DNA from: Firmicutes bacterium UBA7510
GTDB taxonomy: Bacteria; Bacillota; Clostridia; Tissierellales; Sedimentibacteraceae
Assembly (NCBI GenBank): GCA_002479485.1
Contig: DLNM01000045.1
Span: 62,001-126,000, forward strand
Reading direction: 5' to 3'
Length of the DNA stretch: 64,000 nt
The stretch's first letter is position 1. Each line of letters opens with the position of its first letter. Shown here in pieces: positions 23,647-31,495 of this stretch. The position numbers and the translations under genes were made by a program. The notes beneath the pieces are model-generated. The model did no database searches. It had not been told where the DNA came from and saw only the letters and a program-made list of their open reading frames with translations.

Positions 23647-26211
23647 ATGACAACAAACAAATTAAAATCAAACATGGCAGGCTTAACGACTGCCGAAGCT
23701 AAGGAACTGCAGGAGCGATACGGCAAAAACGAAATAACACCACTGAAAAAGGAGAGCTTTTTGAGAAAAGTTCTTCACATTATCTGTGAACCTATGTTTT
23801 TGTTGCTTATCATTGCTGCGGTTATTTATTTTATCCTTGGTGAACCTCGTGACGGAGCGATTATGCTTATTTTCGTTATTGGTATCATCAGCATTGATGT
23901 CATTCAGGAATGGAAAACCGATAAAACCTTGAATGCACTTAAAGATCTGTCTGCCCCTCACGTTACGGTTATTCGTGATGGAGAAGAATCTGTCATTGCA
24001 AGTGTTGATATTGTTCCCGGTGACCTTATGATGATTTATGAGGGTGTCAAGATTCCAGCTGATGGTGTTGTGGTCAAGTGCAACGACCTTTGTGTGGATG
24101 AATCTTCCCTCACAGGTGAAGCTATGGGCGTATGGAAAGTAAATACTGAAGATGCCGAGCTAACTAGTGATAATGATTATTGGCGACGTGACTATTGCTA
24201 TGCTGGTACTCTTGTAACACAGGGCGTTGCTACTGTGCTAGTTGATAAAATTGGTGCTACGACTGAATATGGGAAAATCGGTGCAAATGTAGCTTCTGCC
24301 CCTGATGAGGAAACGCCGCTACAAAAGCAGACCGGAAGTCTTGTAAAGATGTGTGCTGGTATTGCAGCAGTACTATTTGTACTAGTCGCTGTGTTTACCT
24401 ACTTTAATATCTCAGACCACGACTTTGGCGATAGAATCGTGGAAAGCATACTTTCTGGTGTCACACTTGCAATGGCGATGATACCAGAAGAATTTCCGGT
24501 TATTTTAACTGTGTTCCTCTCAATGGGTGCTTGGAGACTTGCCAAAAAGCAGTCTCTTGTACGCAAACTACCATCAGTTGAAACGCTAGGTGCAGTATCT
24601 GTTCTCTGTGTTGACAAAACAGGTACCATCACTATGAACCAAATGACCATACAGAATACATGGGCATTAGACGGTGATAAGCATAACCTGTGCGAAACGA
24701 TGGGACTTGGCTGCGAAACCGATGCTTATGACCCAATGGAAAAAGCAATGCTTGCTCACTGCGACAGTGTTGGCATCTCTAAGGAAAATCTTTTTAATGG
24801 CGAGATGATTAGCGAATACACTTTTACAAATGATTTAAAAATGATGGGACACGTTTGGCGCAGAGACGGTGAAATCGTGATTGCAGCTAAAGGTTCTCCC
24901 GAACGAATTTTGACAATTTGCAATTTAACTGATAGAGAAAGAGAGACTGTAGAACATAAAATCACTGAAATGTCTGAGGAAGGATTGAGAGTGATTGCGG
25001 TTGCAGCAGCATATCCCAAAACTGAAGCAGAAATCCCTGCAGAAATCACCGCTTGTTCTCTTACCTTTTGTGGTCTAATTGGTCTTGCAGACCCTCCGAG
25101 AGAAAGCGTAAAGAACGATATTGCCATATGCAACAAGGCAGGAGTTCGCGTGGTTATGATTACTGGTGATAATGGTATTACTGCCACATCAATTGCTAAA
25201 AAAATTGGTATGCCAAATAGCGATAACGTTATTACTGGCGATATGCTAAATGAAATGACTGATAAAGAACTTTGTGAAAAGGTAAAGGATGTGAGCATCT
25301 TTTCACGTGTTATACCCGAGCATAAAATGCGTATAGTAAAAGCATTTAAGGAAAACGGCGAAATTGTTGCTATGACCGGTGACGGTGTAAATGATGCCCC
25401 TGCTCTCAAATATGCGGACATTGGGATTGCAATGGGCAAACGTGGCAGTGAGGTCTCACGTGAAGCTGCTGATCTAATTTTAATGGACGATAACTTCACT
25501 ACGATTGTAGAAACTGTAAAAGACGGCAGAAGAATTTACGATAATATCCGTAAGGCAGTGGGCTATGTGTTTACCATTCATATCCCTATTGCATTTGCAT
25601 CACTGTTAGCTCCAATGCTCGGTGTTGCTCCTACGGCATTATTGCTCTTACCTCTGCATGTTGTGTTACTGGAGCTTATCATCGATCCGACTTGTTCTAT
25701 TGTGCTAGAGCGTCAGCCTGCTGAAACAGACATTATGGATCGCAAACCACGTGACCCGAAAGAGAAACTCTTGGATGCAAAAATCTTATTGAAAAGTATT
25801 ATTCAAGGTCTTGTTATTTTTGCCGCGTCATTTGGTGTATATTATACTCTGCTCGCAGATAATCCAGATAATGCATCGATTGCTCGCTCTATGGGTCTTG
25901 CAATTATCATGTTATCGAATCTGTTCCTTGTGCAAGTCAACAGTTCCGATCATGACTTTGCTGTACAATCGGCTAAACGCCTTGCAAAAGATAAGGTGAT
26001 GTGGGGAGTTAACATTGGAACAATTGCCATGCTTCTCATTATCCTCTATACTCCGATAAGTAGCTTTTTGAAGCTGGCACCATTGTCTATACCGCTTTTG
26101 TTTAGTGCAATAGGTATAGCTGCAGTTGCTGTCATGTGGTATGAAATAGTAAAGCTGGTAAAAAAGCTTTTGAGATTATCTCCTGAAAAACTGTTAGTTG
26201 ACAGAAAGTAG
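23647..26211 (+). CDS. Cation-transporting P-type ATPase, probably Co2+/Ni2+ exporter
   Basis: This 854-residue pump has the full P2-type layout: actuator domain (LCVDESSLTGEAMGV), phosphorylation site D323 in DKTGTITMNQM, nucleotide-binding KGSPERIL, hinge TGDGVNDAPALK and six C-terminal helices. By overall form it is close to Ca2+-type (P2A) pumps, but the transmembrane-4 ion motif is IPEEFP (279-284) rather than IPEGLP or the P1B CPx/SPC motif. The NiCo riboswitch upstream suggests Co2+ or Ni2+ export; this is inferred from regulation, not from the family. The ribosome site is ACGGAGG. It is followed closely by a small enzyme-like gene. Confidence 0.85.
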   Translation: MTTNKLKSNMAGLTTAEAKELQERYGKNEITPLKKESFLRKVLHIICEPMFLLLIIAAVIYFILGEPRDGAIMLIFVIGIISIDVIQEWKTDKTLNALKDLSAPHVTVIRDGEESVIASVDIVPGDLMMIYEGVKIPADGVVVKCNDLCVDESSLTGEAMGVWKVNTEDAELTSDNDYWRRDYCYAGTLVTQGVATVLVDKIGATTEYGKIGANVASAPDEETPLQKQTGSLVKMCAGIAAVLFVLVAVFTYFNISDHDFGDRIVESILSGVTLAMAMIPEEFPVILTVFLSMGAWRLAKKQSLVRKLPSVETLGAVSVLCVDKTGTITMNQMTIQNTWALDGDKHNLCETMGLGCETDAYDPMEKAMLAHCDSVGISKENLFNGEMISEYTFTNDLKMMGHVWRRDGEIVIAAKGSPERILTICNLTDRERETVEHKITEMSEEGLRVIAVAAAYPKTEAEIPAEITACSLTFCGLIGLADPPRESVKNDIAICNKAGVRVVMITGDNGITATSIAKKIGMPNSDNVITGDMLNEMTDKELCEKVKDVSIFSRVIPEHKMRIVKAFKENGEIVAMTGDGVNDAPALKYADIGIAMGKRGSEVSREAADLILMDDNFTTIVETVKDGRRIYDNIRKAVGYVFTIHIPIAFASLLAPMLGVAPTALLLLPLHVVLLELIIDPTCSIVLERQPAETDIMDRKPRDPKEKLLDAKILLKSIIQGLVIFAASFGVYYTLLADNPDNASIARSMGLAIIMLSNLFLVQVNSSDHDFAVQSAKRLAKDKVMWGVNIGTIAMLLIILYTPISSFLKLAPLSIPLLFSAIGIAAVAVMWYEIVKLVKKLLRLSPEKLLVDRK

Positions 26212-26219
26212 GTGTGTAT

Positions 26220-26846
26220 ATGAATAAGCATGATGTTTTCTCAAAAACAAGGCTGTCAAATTTGCAGTATATGCTTAGTGAAATTTTTACAGATAAATCA
26301 CCCCATAAAATATATAAGCGAGCTTGCGATATTCTTAAATCCGAACTTCAAAACTCAGACGACAGAGGAAGTAAGGTTGTAAGAAAGCATCTGTACAAAA
26401 ATATACTTCCTGGCTTTGCCTGCTACAAGGCTTTGCTTGAAGCTGATATTCCAAAGGAGCAAGCTGTAAGCTTCGTACAGGAGGAAATGTGTAAATCAGC
26501 ACAAAAAATGGGTGATTTATGTCGTAACTTAAGTACAAAGTCATATGTATACAGACTATTTTATCTTTTGTTTGGTATTGTCATGAAATTTGGTTATCCA
26601 AAAGAGGGATGGAAGATAGAAAAGATTGAAAAAAATAAGAAACGTATTCGTTTTAATATGAAATCCTGCTTGTATTTTGAGGAATTACAAAAGCGTGGAG
26701 TACCTGAATTATGTATTGCTTTCTGCAAAACAGACAATATCGCCTATGACCCTTTAGCGCCAAGTGTAGTTTTCAAACGTAAAAACACCATTGCAAACGG
26801 TGCAGAGCACTGCGATTTTTGTTTTGAAAACGGGCTGAAAAATTAA
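26220..26846 (+). CDS. L-2-amino-thiazoline-4-carboxylate hydrolase-like protein
   Basis: This protein of about 208 residues has the ATC-hydrolase domain pattern: basic N-terminal helices, a central ILPGFACYKALLEADIPKEQ region, C-terminal CLYFEELQKRGVPELCIAFC and the family's terminal motif in GAEHCDFCFENG. Known members open L-2-amino-thiazoline-4-carboxylate to S-carbamoylcysteine, but many relatives have no known role. ATG at 26220 is chosen over the GTG at 26214. It starts 8 bases after the ATPase stop, so both are likely under the NiCo riboswitch. The cysteine-rich end could bind metal; that is speculation. Confidence 0.65.
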   Translation: MNKHDVFSKTRLSNLQYMLSEIFTDKSPHKIYKRACDILKSELQNSDDRGSKVVRKHLYKNILPGFACYKALLEADIPKEQAVSFVQEEMCKSAQKMGDLCRNLSTKSYVYRLFYLLFGIVMKFGYPKEGWKIEKIEKNKKRIRFNMKSCLYFEELQKRGVPELCIAFCKTDNIAYDPLAPSVVFKRKNTIANGAEHCDFCFENGLKN

Positions 26847-26863
26847 TTTTTCAGCCTGTTTTT
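26830..26863 (+). terminator. Intrinsic terminator of the ATPase operon
   Basis: GGCTGAAAAATT pairs with AATTTTTCAGCC and is followed by GTTTTT. The stop codon of the preceding gene lies in the loop/arm. It probably also limits antisense transcription from the converging gene. Confidence 0.85.
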
Positions 26864-26876
26864 AAATTTCAGATAT

Positions 26877-28934
26877 TTAAACTCTAGCATTTCTTTCACT
26901 AATAATAGTATACCATGTTATTGGTCCTATTATCCCGTCCGGTATCAGACCAAATAAATTTTGAAATTTGATAACAGCTGCTTCTGTTTGTGGACCAAAT
27001 ATCCCATCTACAGCTATTACCGGTAAACTTGGATAAGGCTTGCGTAGCTCAGTGAGAAACTCTTGCATCAAACTAACATTGCTGCCCATAGAACCAACTT
27101 GTAATGGTGAACCTGGGTACTGGAGAGAGATCGACGATTGACCTGTTACTAAAAAAAACTGCTCTACAATTTTATTCCAGGTTATCGGTCCAATAATACC
27201 ATCTGGTGTCAATAAAAACTCTTGCTGAAATGCAACTACAGATATTCTTGTTCCCTCATCAAAAACGCCATTTACCGTTGTAAACGGTATACTAGTGTAA
27301 ACAATTCTAATTGTATTTAGATAGCTTTCCATCAACCTTACATTTGGTCCTATTGCTCCAAGGCTTAATGGCGTACCAGGATAAGCGGGAGCTCCAGAAG
27401 GAGGAATCATTGGAACAGAAGGGATTGGTGCATTTTGCTTAATACCTCTATAAACTTCATATAACATATTCCAGGTACTAACACCTACAACGCCATCTTG
27501 AACCAATCCAAATGTTTTCTGGAACTCAATTACAGCATTTTTTGTATTAGGACCAAATTCACTATCCTTTATAACTGTTGGAACAGTTGAGTAAAAAGGC
27601 GAGATATAATTAATAATAAATTGCAATTCAACAACGTTGGAACCAGTTGATCCATAGGATAAAACTACATCAGGTGGATTTAAGCCAATACCTATTCTTA
27701 CACCTTCACTGTCAAGTTCTGCTAGGCGAATTACACCTACATAAGTAAACGAAATTTTATTCCATGTACCTCTTCCAATAACACCGTCCGCCGTAAGATT
27801 AAATGAATTTTGAAATGTCCTGACTGCATTCTCTGTTTCTGTACCAAAGTATCCATTTGGATTAGGGATTATTGGAATTAAAGGAAAATTAACACGGATT
27901 CGATTTAAGAAATTCTGCATCCTTAATACAGGTCCACCTTCACTGCCTACACTAAGTTCGTAACCGGGATAACTCTCAGTTATTCCAGTAATATTGTCAC
28001 TAGCCACAAGCTCTATATCATTAGGATAATAGTACTGAAGAATTTGTAATGGATCTAAACCCTGATTTGCTAATGAGACTGTCCCCCACTGGGATAGTCC
28101 ATTGCATGTTACTGTGGTTCCATTGCAATACTGAGTAAAAAATGGGTTTTTAAAACCAATACGCCGTGCATATACGTTAAAAATATTATCAACTATTTCA
28201 CTGATGTTTTGAAAAATTTGACCTCCATCAACATAACTCTGATCATATGCAGTAGAATTTGTTATATCAAAATTAAAACCTCTGCTTCTATACCATTCAG
28301 TATATACCCTGTTAATCGCAAAAGTTACAATAACGTGTATATTAGCAACAAGTGAATTATACGGCCAAGTAGAATAAATTTCGTGGGAGGCTACATTCTT
28401 AATATAATCACTAAACTCTACCCTGACATTTCTAGCTGCTGCATTGGTAGGTAAGCCTAAATGAACTGTTATGTAGTCTGGAATTATAACAGGCTTTAGA
28501 GCTATGATCTCATTCGATCCTATTTGTTGATTTTCAGTAGGCTCAAGAAGGCTATTTGGTGGGATATAAATATCTTCCTCTTCCGGTAACTCCTGAATAG
28601 TGACAGGAAGTTCAGTTTGTAATGGATGTAATGATACTGGAAGTATGGTAATTTGTGTATCCATAATTTGTACACCATGAATACGCTTAGTATAAAAGCC
28701 ATCCGCATAAACATCAACATCATAAGTTGAATATGCAGGATAAGGATAGTTTTGATTCATAGAATACATTCTATTAGGAGCAAATAACGGGATATAATAA
28801 GTATTGCCATTTAAATCAGTATAAGTTTGATAATAAATTTCACCGCTTGAACTTTTTATAGTGACCTGTGCATTGCCTATCGGTAATGTTTTATCACCTG
28901 TATAAACTTGAATCTTTAAATAACCTGTCTCCAT
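26877..28934 (-). CDS. Four peptidoglycan-binding modules with a SpoIID-like domain
   Basis: This 685-residue protein has no signal peptide. Residues about 1-110 form a carboxypeptidase-regulatory-like beta-sandwich. Residues about 155-310 resemble the SpoIID/LytB fold (YIKNVASHEIYSTWPYNSL). Four PG_binding_1 modules follow at about 325-400, 430-500, 530-605 and 620-685, each ending like DGIIGPITWNKI. Related clostridial proteins are expressed in sporulation. The catalytic Glu of SpoIID sits in the SHEI context here; activity is unproven. A GGTGATTAA ribosome site precedes ATG. It is probably a spore-cortex or coat protein. Confidence 0.8.
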   Translation of the reverse strand: METGYLKIQVYTGDKTLPIGNAQVTIKSSSGEIYYQTYTDLNGNTYYIPLFAPNRMYSMNQNYPYPAYSTYDVDVYADGFYTKRIHGVQIMDTQITILPVSLHPLQTELPVTIQELPEEEDIYIPPNSLLEPTENQQIGSNEIIALKPVIIPDYITVHLGLPTNAAARNVRVEFSDYIKNVASHEIYSTWPYNSLVANIHVIVTFAINRVYTEWYRSRGFNFDITNSTAYDQSYVDGGQIFQNISEIVDNIFNVYARRIGFKNPFFTQYCNGTTVTCNGLSQWGTVSLANQGLDPLQILQYYYPNDIELVASDNITGITESYPGYELSVGSEGGPVLRMQNFLNRIRVNFPLIPIIPNPNGYFGTETENAVRTFQNSFNLTADGVIGRGTWNKISFTYVGVIRLAELDSEGVRIGIGLNPPDVVLSYGSTGSNVVELQFIINYISPFYSTVPTVIKDSEFGPNTKNAVIEFQKTFGLVQDGVVGVSTWNMLYEVYRGIKQNAPIPSVPMIPPSGAPAYPGTPLSLGAIGPNVRLMESYLNTIRIVYTSIPFTTVNGVFDEGTRISVVAFQQEFLLTPDGIIGPITWNKIVEQFFLVTGQSSISLQYPGSPLQVGSMGSNVSLMQEFLTELRKPYPSLPVIAVDGIFGPQTEAAVIKFQNLFGLIPDGIIGPITWYTIISERNARV

Positions 28935-29046
28935 TTAATCACCTTTTTTATTTTAGATTATGTATTTTACATAATAATGTTACTCCCAATGAAAACTACT
29001 GCAAGACTCTAAAAGTAATAGAATCAATGACTGTTTATTAAATTAG

Positions 29047-29559
29047 TCAACTAATTAATTTTATTTTTATAAGATAATTAGTGAATTTTCTAAGGCAAAT
29101 ATTCCATATGCTCGCGTAAACAAGAGAAAATGAGAAAAAAATTAGGAAAATTAAAGGAATTGATAATGTGCTGGAGAAGTCTACAAATGCTGAGATACCT
29201 ACTATATAAGTTAAAAACATCATTCCAAAAGTTAATGCTATGCTTGAAAATAATATAGAAATTAGTATTCCCTTTCTATAAAGTAAAGTTCCGATAAAAA
29301 TACCTAGTAGACCAGTTGTAAAAAGCAGGATTATTGTCTCCTGCACATTAACTAAAACAAGAATTAATGCAGAGGAAAAAAACACAGCAAAACCAAGAGA
29401 AATACAAGAAACAGCAGCTATCGCAATTGGTAGGGTGCTTAATGGACTTAAGACCAATCCAATTGTGGGTAAAAATACAGGTGCTGATTGAAATAGCACA
29501 GCTATTGCTGTTAATATTCCTCCGATACAAATAAATCTGCCTATGTTCATTTTTTTCAA
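29047..29559 (-). CDS. Multi-pass membrane protein, ECF S-component-like
   Basis: This protein of about 170 residues is highly hydrophobic, with five to six helices. The N-terminus GRFICIGGILTAIAVLFQSAP and the following Pro/Leu-rich helix resemble substrate-binding (S) components of ECF vitamin transporters, but the resemblance is loose. TTG at 29559 is preferred because GGAGGT lies 8 bases before it; an in-frame ATG at 29574 overlaps that site. No ECF ATPase is nearby, so it would have to share one encoded elsewhere. Confidence 0.55.
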   Translation of the reverse strand: MKKMNIGRFICIGGILTAIAVLFQSAPVFLPTIGLVLSPLSTLPIAIAAVSCISLGFAVFFSSALILVLVNVQETIILLFTTGLLGIFIGTLLYRKGILISILFSSIALTFGMMFLTYIVGISAFVDFSSTLSIPLIFLIFFSFSLVYASIWNICLRKFTNYLIKIKLIS

Positions 29560-29643
29560 CTTTAAGACCTCCATTAAACAATTTCATCATATTTATAAAT
29601 TGTTTTTCTTTATAATAATATGATTAAAACTGCTCAATTAGTA

Positions 29644-29674
29644 CAAAGAGGCTGTAGCAAAATGCACAGCCCCT
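29644..29674 (-). terminator. Terminator after the SleB-type gene
   Basis: On the minus strand GGCTGTGC pairs with GC(T)ACAGCC around ATTTT and is followed by a T-rich stretch. Confidence 0.65.
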
Positions 29675-29686
29675 AGAGGAATAAAT

Positions 29687-30454
29687 CTAATATGTAAATA
29701 TCATATTGTCTATTTTTATTGAAACAGGTCTTGATAAAAGCCACTTATTTGTTGCAGTTTTATCAAAATAAAATAAGGCTCCGTTTGTAGGATCAACACC
29801 GTTTAAAGCTTCTTTTGCTGCTTTTATGGAATCAGCATCAGCTGGCTTGTTAATCCATCCATTCAACACAGGTGTAAATTGATAATAACCGTCTATTTTC
29901 TCATATATTACATCTTTGATTGTATTTTCAAATGTATCGCTCTCTACTCTGTTTAATACTACAGCTCCAACTGCAACTTTGGCATTGTACTCCTCACCTT
30001 GTGCCTCAGCAGTTATTAATCTTGCAAGCAAGTCCAAATCGCTTGCAGAGTAAGATGATGCATTGTCTACTAACTCAGGCGCTGTTGAAGGCTTTACAGG
30101 TACATTTAATTTTTGGCCAATATCTAAATAATCTGTATATATATTATTTGCACGCCTTAAAGTTTCCAATGGAATTTTGTATGATTTAGAGATTAAATAT
30201 AAGCTTTCTCCTTTTTTAACCGTATGAGTAATACCAGGAACGTCTAACTTTTGTCCAATATTTAAATTGGTGGATGTCAGCTTGTTATCATTCATTATGC
30301 TTGTTATTGACGTGTTGAATATCTTGCTTATTTTAAATAATGAGTCTCCGCTGACTGTGGTGTATGTAGCTGCATAAGCATTACTTGAAAATAAAGATAT
30401 ACCTGCAATCAGACTTGTAGTCAATAAAATTGACTTTAAACTTTTAAATTTCAT
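29687..30454 (-). CDS. LysM-containing SleB-type cell wall hydrolase
   Basis: This 255-residue secreted protein has a signal peptide (1-28, ending SNAYAA), two LysM peptidoglycan-binding modules (about 31-74 and 76-120; YTTVSGDSLFKISKIF, HTVKKGESLYLISKSY) and a C-terminal Hydrolase_2/SleB domain (about 140-255; RLITAEAQGEEYNAKVAVGA, catalytic Glu in TAEAQGE). It cleaves peptidoglycan during spore germination or growth. A c-di-AMP riboswitch precedes it, which ties wall lysis to osmotic and wall status. Confidence 0.9.
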   Translation of the reverse strand: MKFKSLKSILLTTSLIAGISLFSSNAYAATYTTVSGDSLFKISKIFNTSITSIMNDNKLTSTNLNIGQKLDVPGITHTVKKGESLYLISKSYKIPLETLRRANNIYTDYLDIGQKLNVPVKPSTAPELVDNASSYSASDLDLLARLITAEAQGEEYNAKVAVGAVVLNRVESDTFENTIKDVIYEKIDGYYQFTPVLNGWINKPADADSIKAAKEALNGVDPTNGALFYFDKTATNKWLLSRPVSIKIDNMIFTY

Positions 30455-30469
30455 ATTATCCTCCTTTTG

Positions 30470-30600
30470 CCTCCCGGGTTAGTTGACGGATTAGGGTTGA
30501 GGAACCCCGCCTTTTTAAGGCTTCACCCCGATATAAAATCCCCGGTACTTCAATTCTTGAAGATTCGGCTATTAAATATTTTAATGTAAAAGCGACTGTG
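30470..30600 (-). promoter_or_regulatory. c-di-AMP (ydaO/yuaA) riboswitch
   Basis: Read on the minus strand, the RNA has the class landmarks in order: GTCGCTTT, a GAATCTTC hairpin, ACCGGGGATTTT, CGGGGTGAAGCC, GGCGGGGTTCCTCAACCC, TAATCCGTCAACTAACCC and GGGAGGC. Known members are OFF switches that bind c-di-AMP and control wall hydrolases and K+ transporters. It ends about 15 bases before the start codon of the SleB gene, so the GGAGG site lies in or next to the aptamer end. Confidence 0.88.
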
Positions 30601-30901
30601 TTTCAATGGCAAGTCCTTGAAATTGAGGGCATATAAAACTTACAGTACAATATTTTCATTATGCTGTAAAATATGATAACAAGTGCTAGGGGATATCTAT
30701 TACTGTCAAATAGTCTTGAATCAGGGCTTGTGCTCTAAGCATTTTCTTATAGAGGAATGGTATAATATGTATTGTAATATAAATATTGTTTGTATAAACA
30801 ACAATAAAAATTTGTAATATTTTAATATATATGGTAAAATATATGAAATAATAGATAAAAAATATACTTATATACGTTAATATTTTGAAGGAGGAATTTA
30901 T
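30601..30901. other. Divergent intergenic region
   Basis: No ORF is supported. A small inverted repeat (TTACAG / CTGTAA near 30640-30672) is seen. The region must hold the promoter for the riboswitch on the minus strand and for the guanylate-kinase-like gene on the plus strand; no unambiguous -35/-10 pair was identified. Confidence 0.4.
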
Positions 30902-31429
30902 ATGATATTATTATTAATTGGGCCTTCAGGTTCTGGCAAAAAGTCTTTTAAATCATCTTGCAAGGATTATGGTATAAGAGTTATTAAATCATGTACAACA
31001 AAACCAAAAGTAGAAGAAGATGATGAAGATGCTTATAAATTTCTTACAGATGAGCAATTTGACAAACTTATTAATGACGACGAGTTACTGGAATGGGTAG
31101 TATATAATAACCACAAATATGGCACTTTGAGAAACGATTTTACGAAAAATTGTGTAACCATTGTTGATAAAGATGCAATATATAAGCTATTAAAAGTCTA
31201 TGCTGGAAAAGTTTTTGTTATATATTTCGATGTTTCAGAAGATGAGTGCAGAAAAAGATGTTTAGAAAGAGGAGAAGATCCTGCAACTGTAGAAGAAAAG
31301 ATTCAGAATGATAAAAATAGATTAAAATGCTTTGATAAGAGCTTAGCAAATATGATAATTCGTGATGAAGATTTACATAGATTTAACAGTATAATAAAAG
31401 AAAATATAGGAAAATGGGTAGTAAGATAG
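30902..31429 (+). CDS. Guanylate-kinase-like P-loop protein
   Basis: This 175-residue protein has a P-loop (LIGPSGSGKKS, residues about 5-15), a LID-like TTKPKVEEDDEDAYKFL segment where true guanylate kinases have TTRxxRxGE, the YGT motif in NNHKYGTLRN, and the DVSEDECRKRCLERGED stretch that follows the catalytic core. The GMP-binding region is altered, so GMP phosphorylation is uncertain. It may be a paralogue with a regulatory role. The ribosome site is AAGGAGG. It is followed by a strong terminator, so it is monocistronic. Confidence 0.7.
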   Translation: MILLLIGPSGSGKKSFKSSCKDYGIRVIKSCTTKPKVEEDDEDAYKFLTDEQFDKLINDDELLEWVVYNNHKYGTLRNDFTKNCVTIVDKDAIYKLLKVYAGKVFVIYFDVSEDECRKRCLERGEDPATVEEKIQNDKNRLKCFDKSLANMIIRDEDLHRFNSIIKENIGKWVVR

Positions 31430-31432
31430 CTT

Positions 31433-31483
31433 ATAAAAAACCTCCAATGAGAATAGAAATTATTCCTATTAGAGGTTTTTTGT
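31433..31483. terminator. Bidirectional intrinsic terminator
   Basis: AAAAAACCTC pairs with GAGGTTTTTT, with an inner paired segment (GAATA/TATTC). It lies between the converging kinase-like and GH3 genes. Confidence 0.85.
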
Positions 31484-31495
31484 AGAAGATATATT

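Noticed and set aside
24756..25499. A long open frame on the minus strand within the P-type ATPase
   Set aside because: It is the antisense shadow of a conserved coding region, with low-complexity Ser/Ile-rich protein and no ribosome site.
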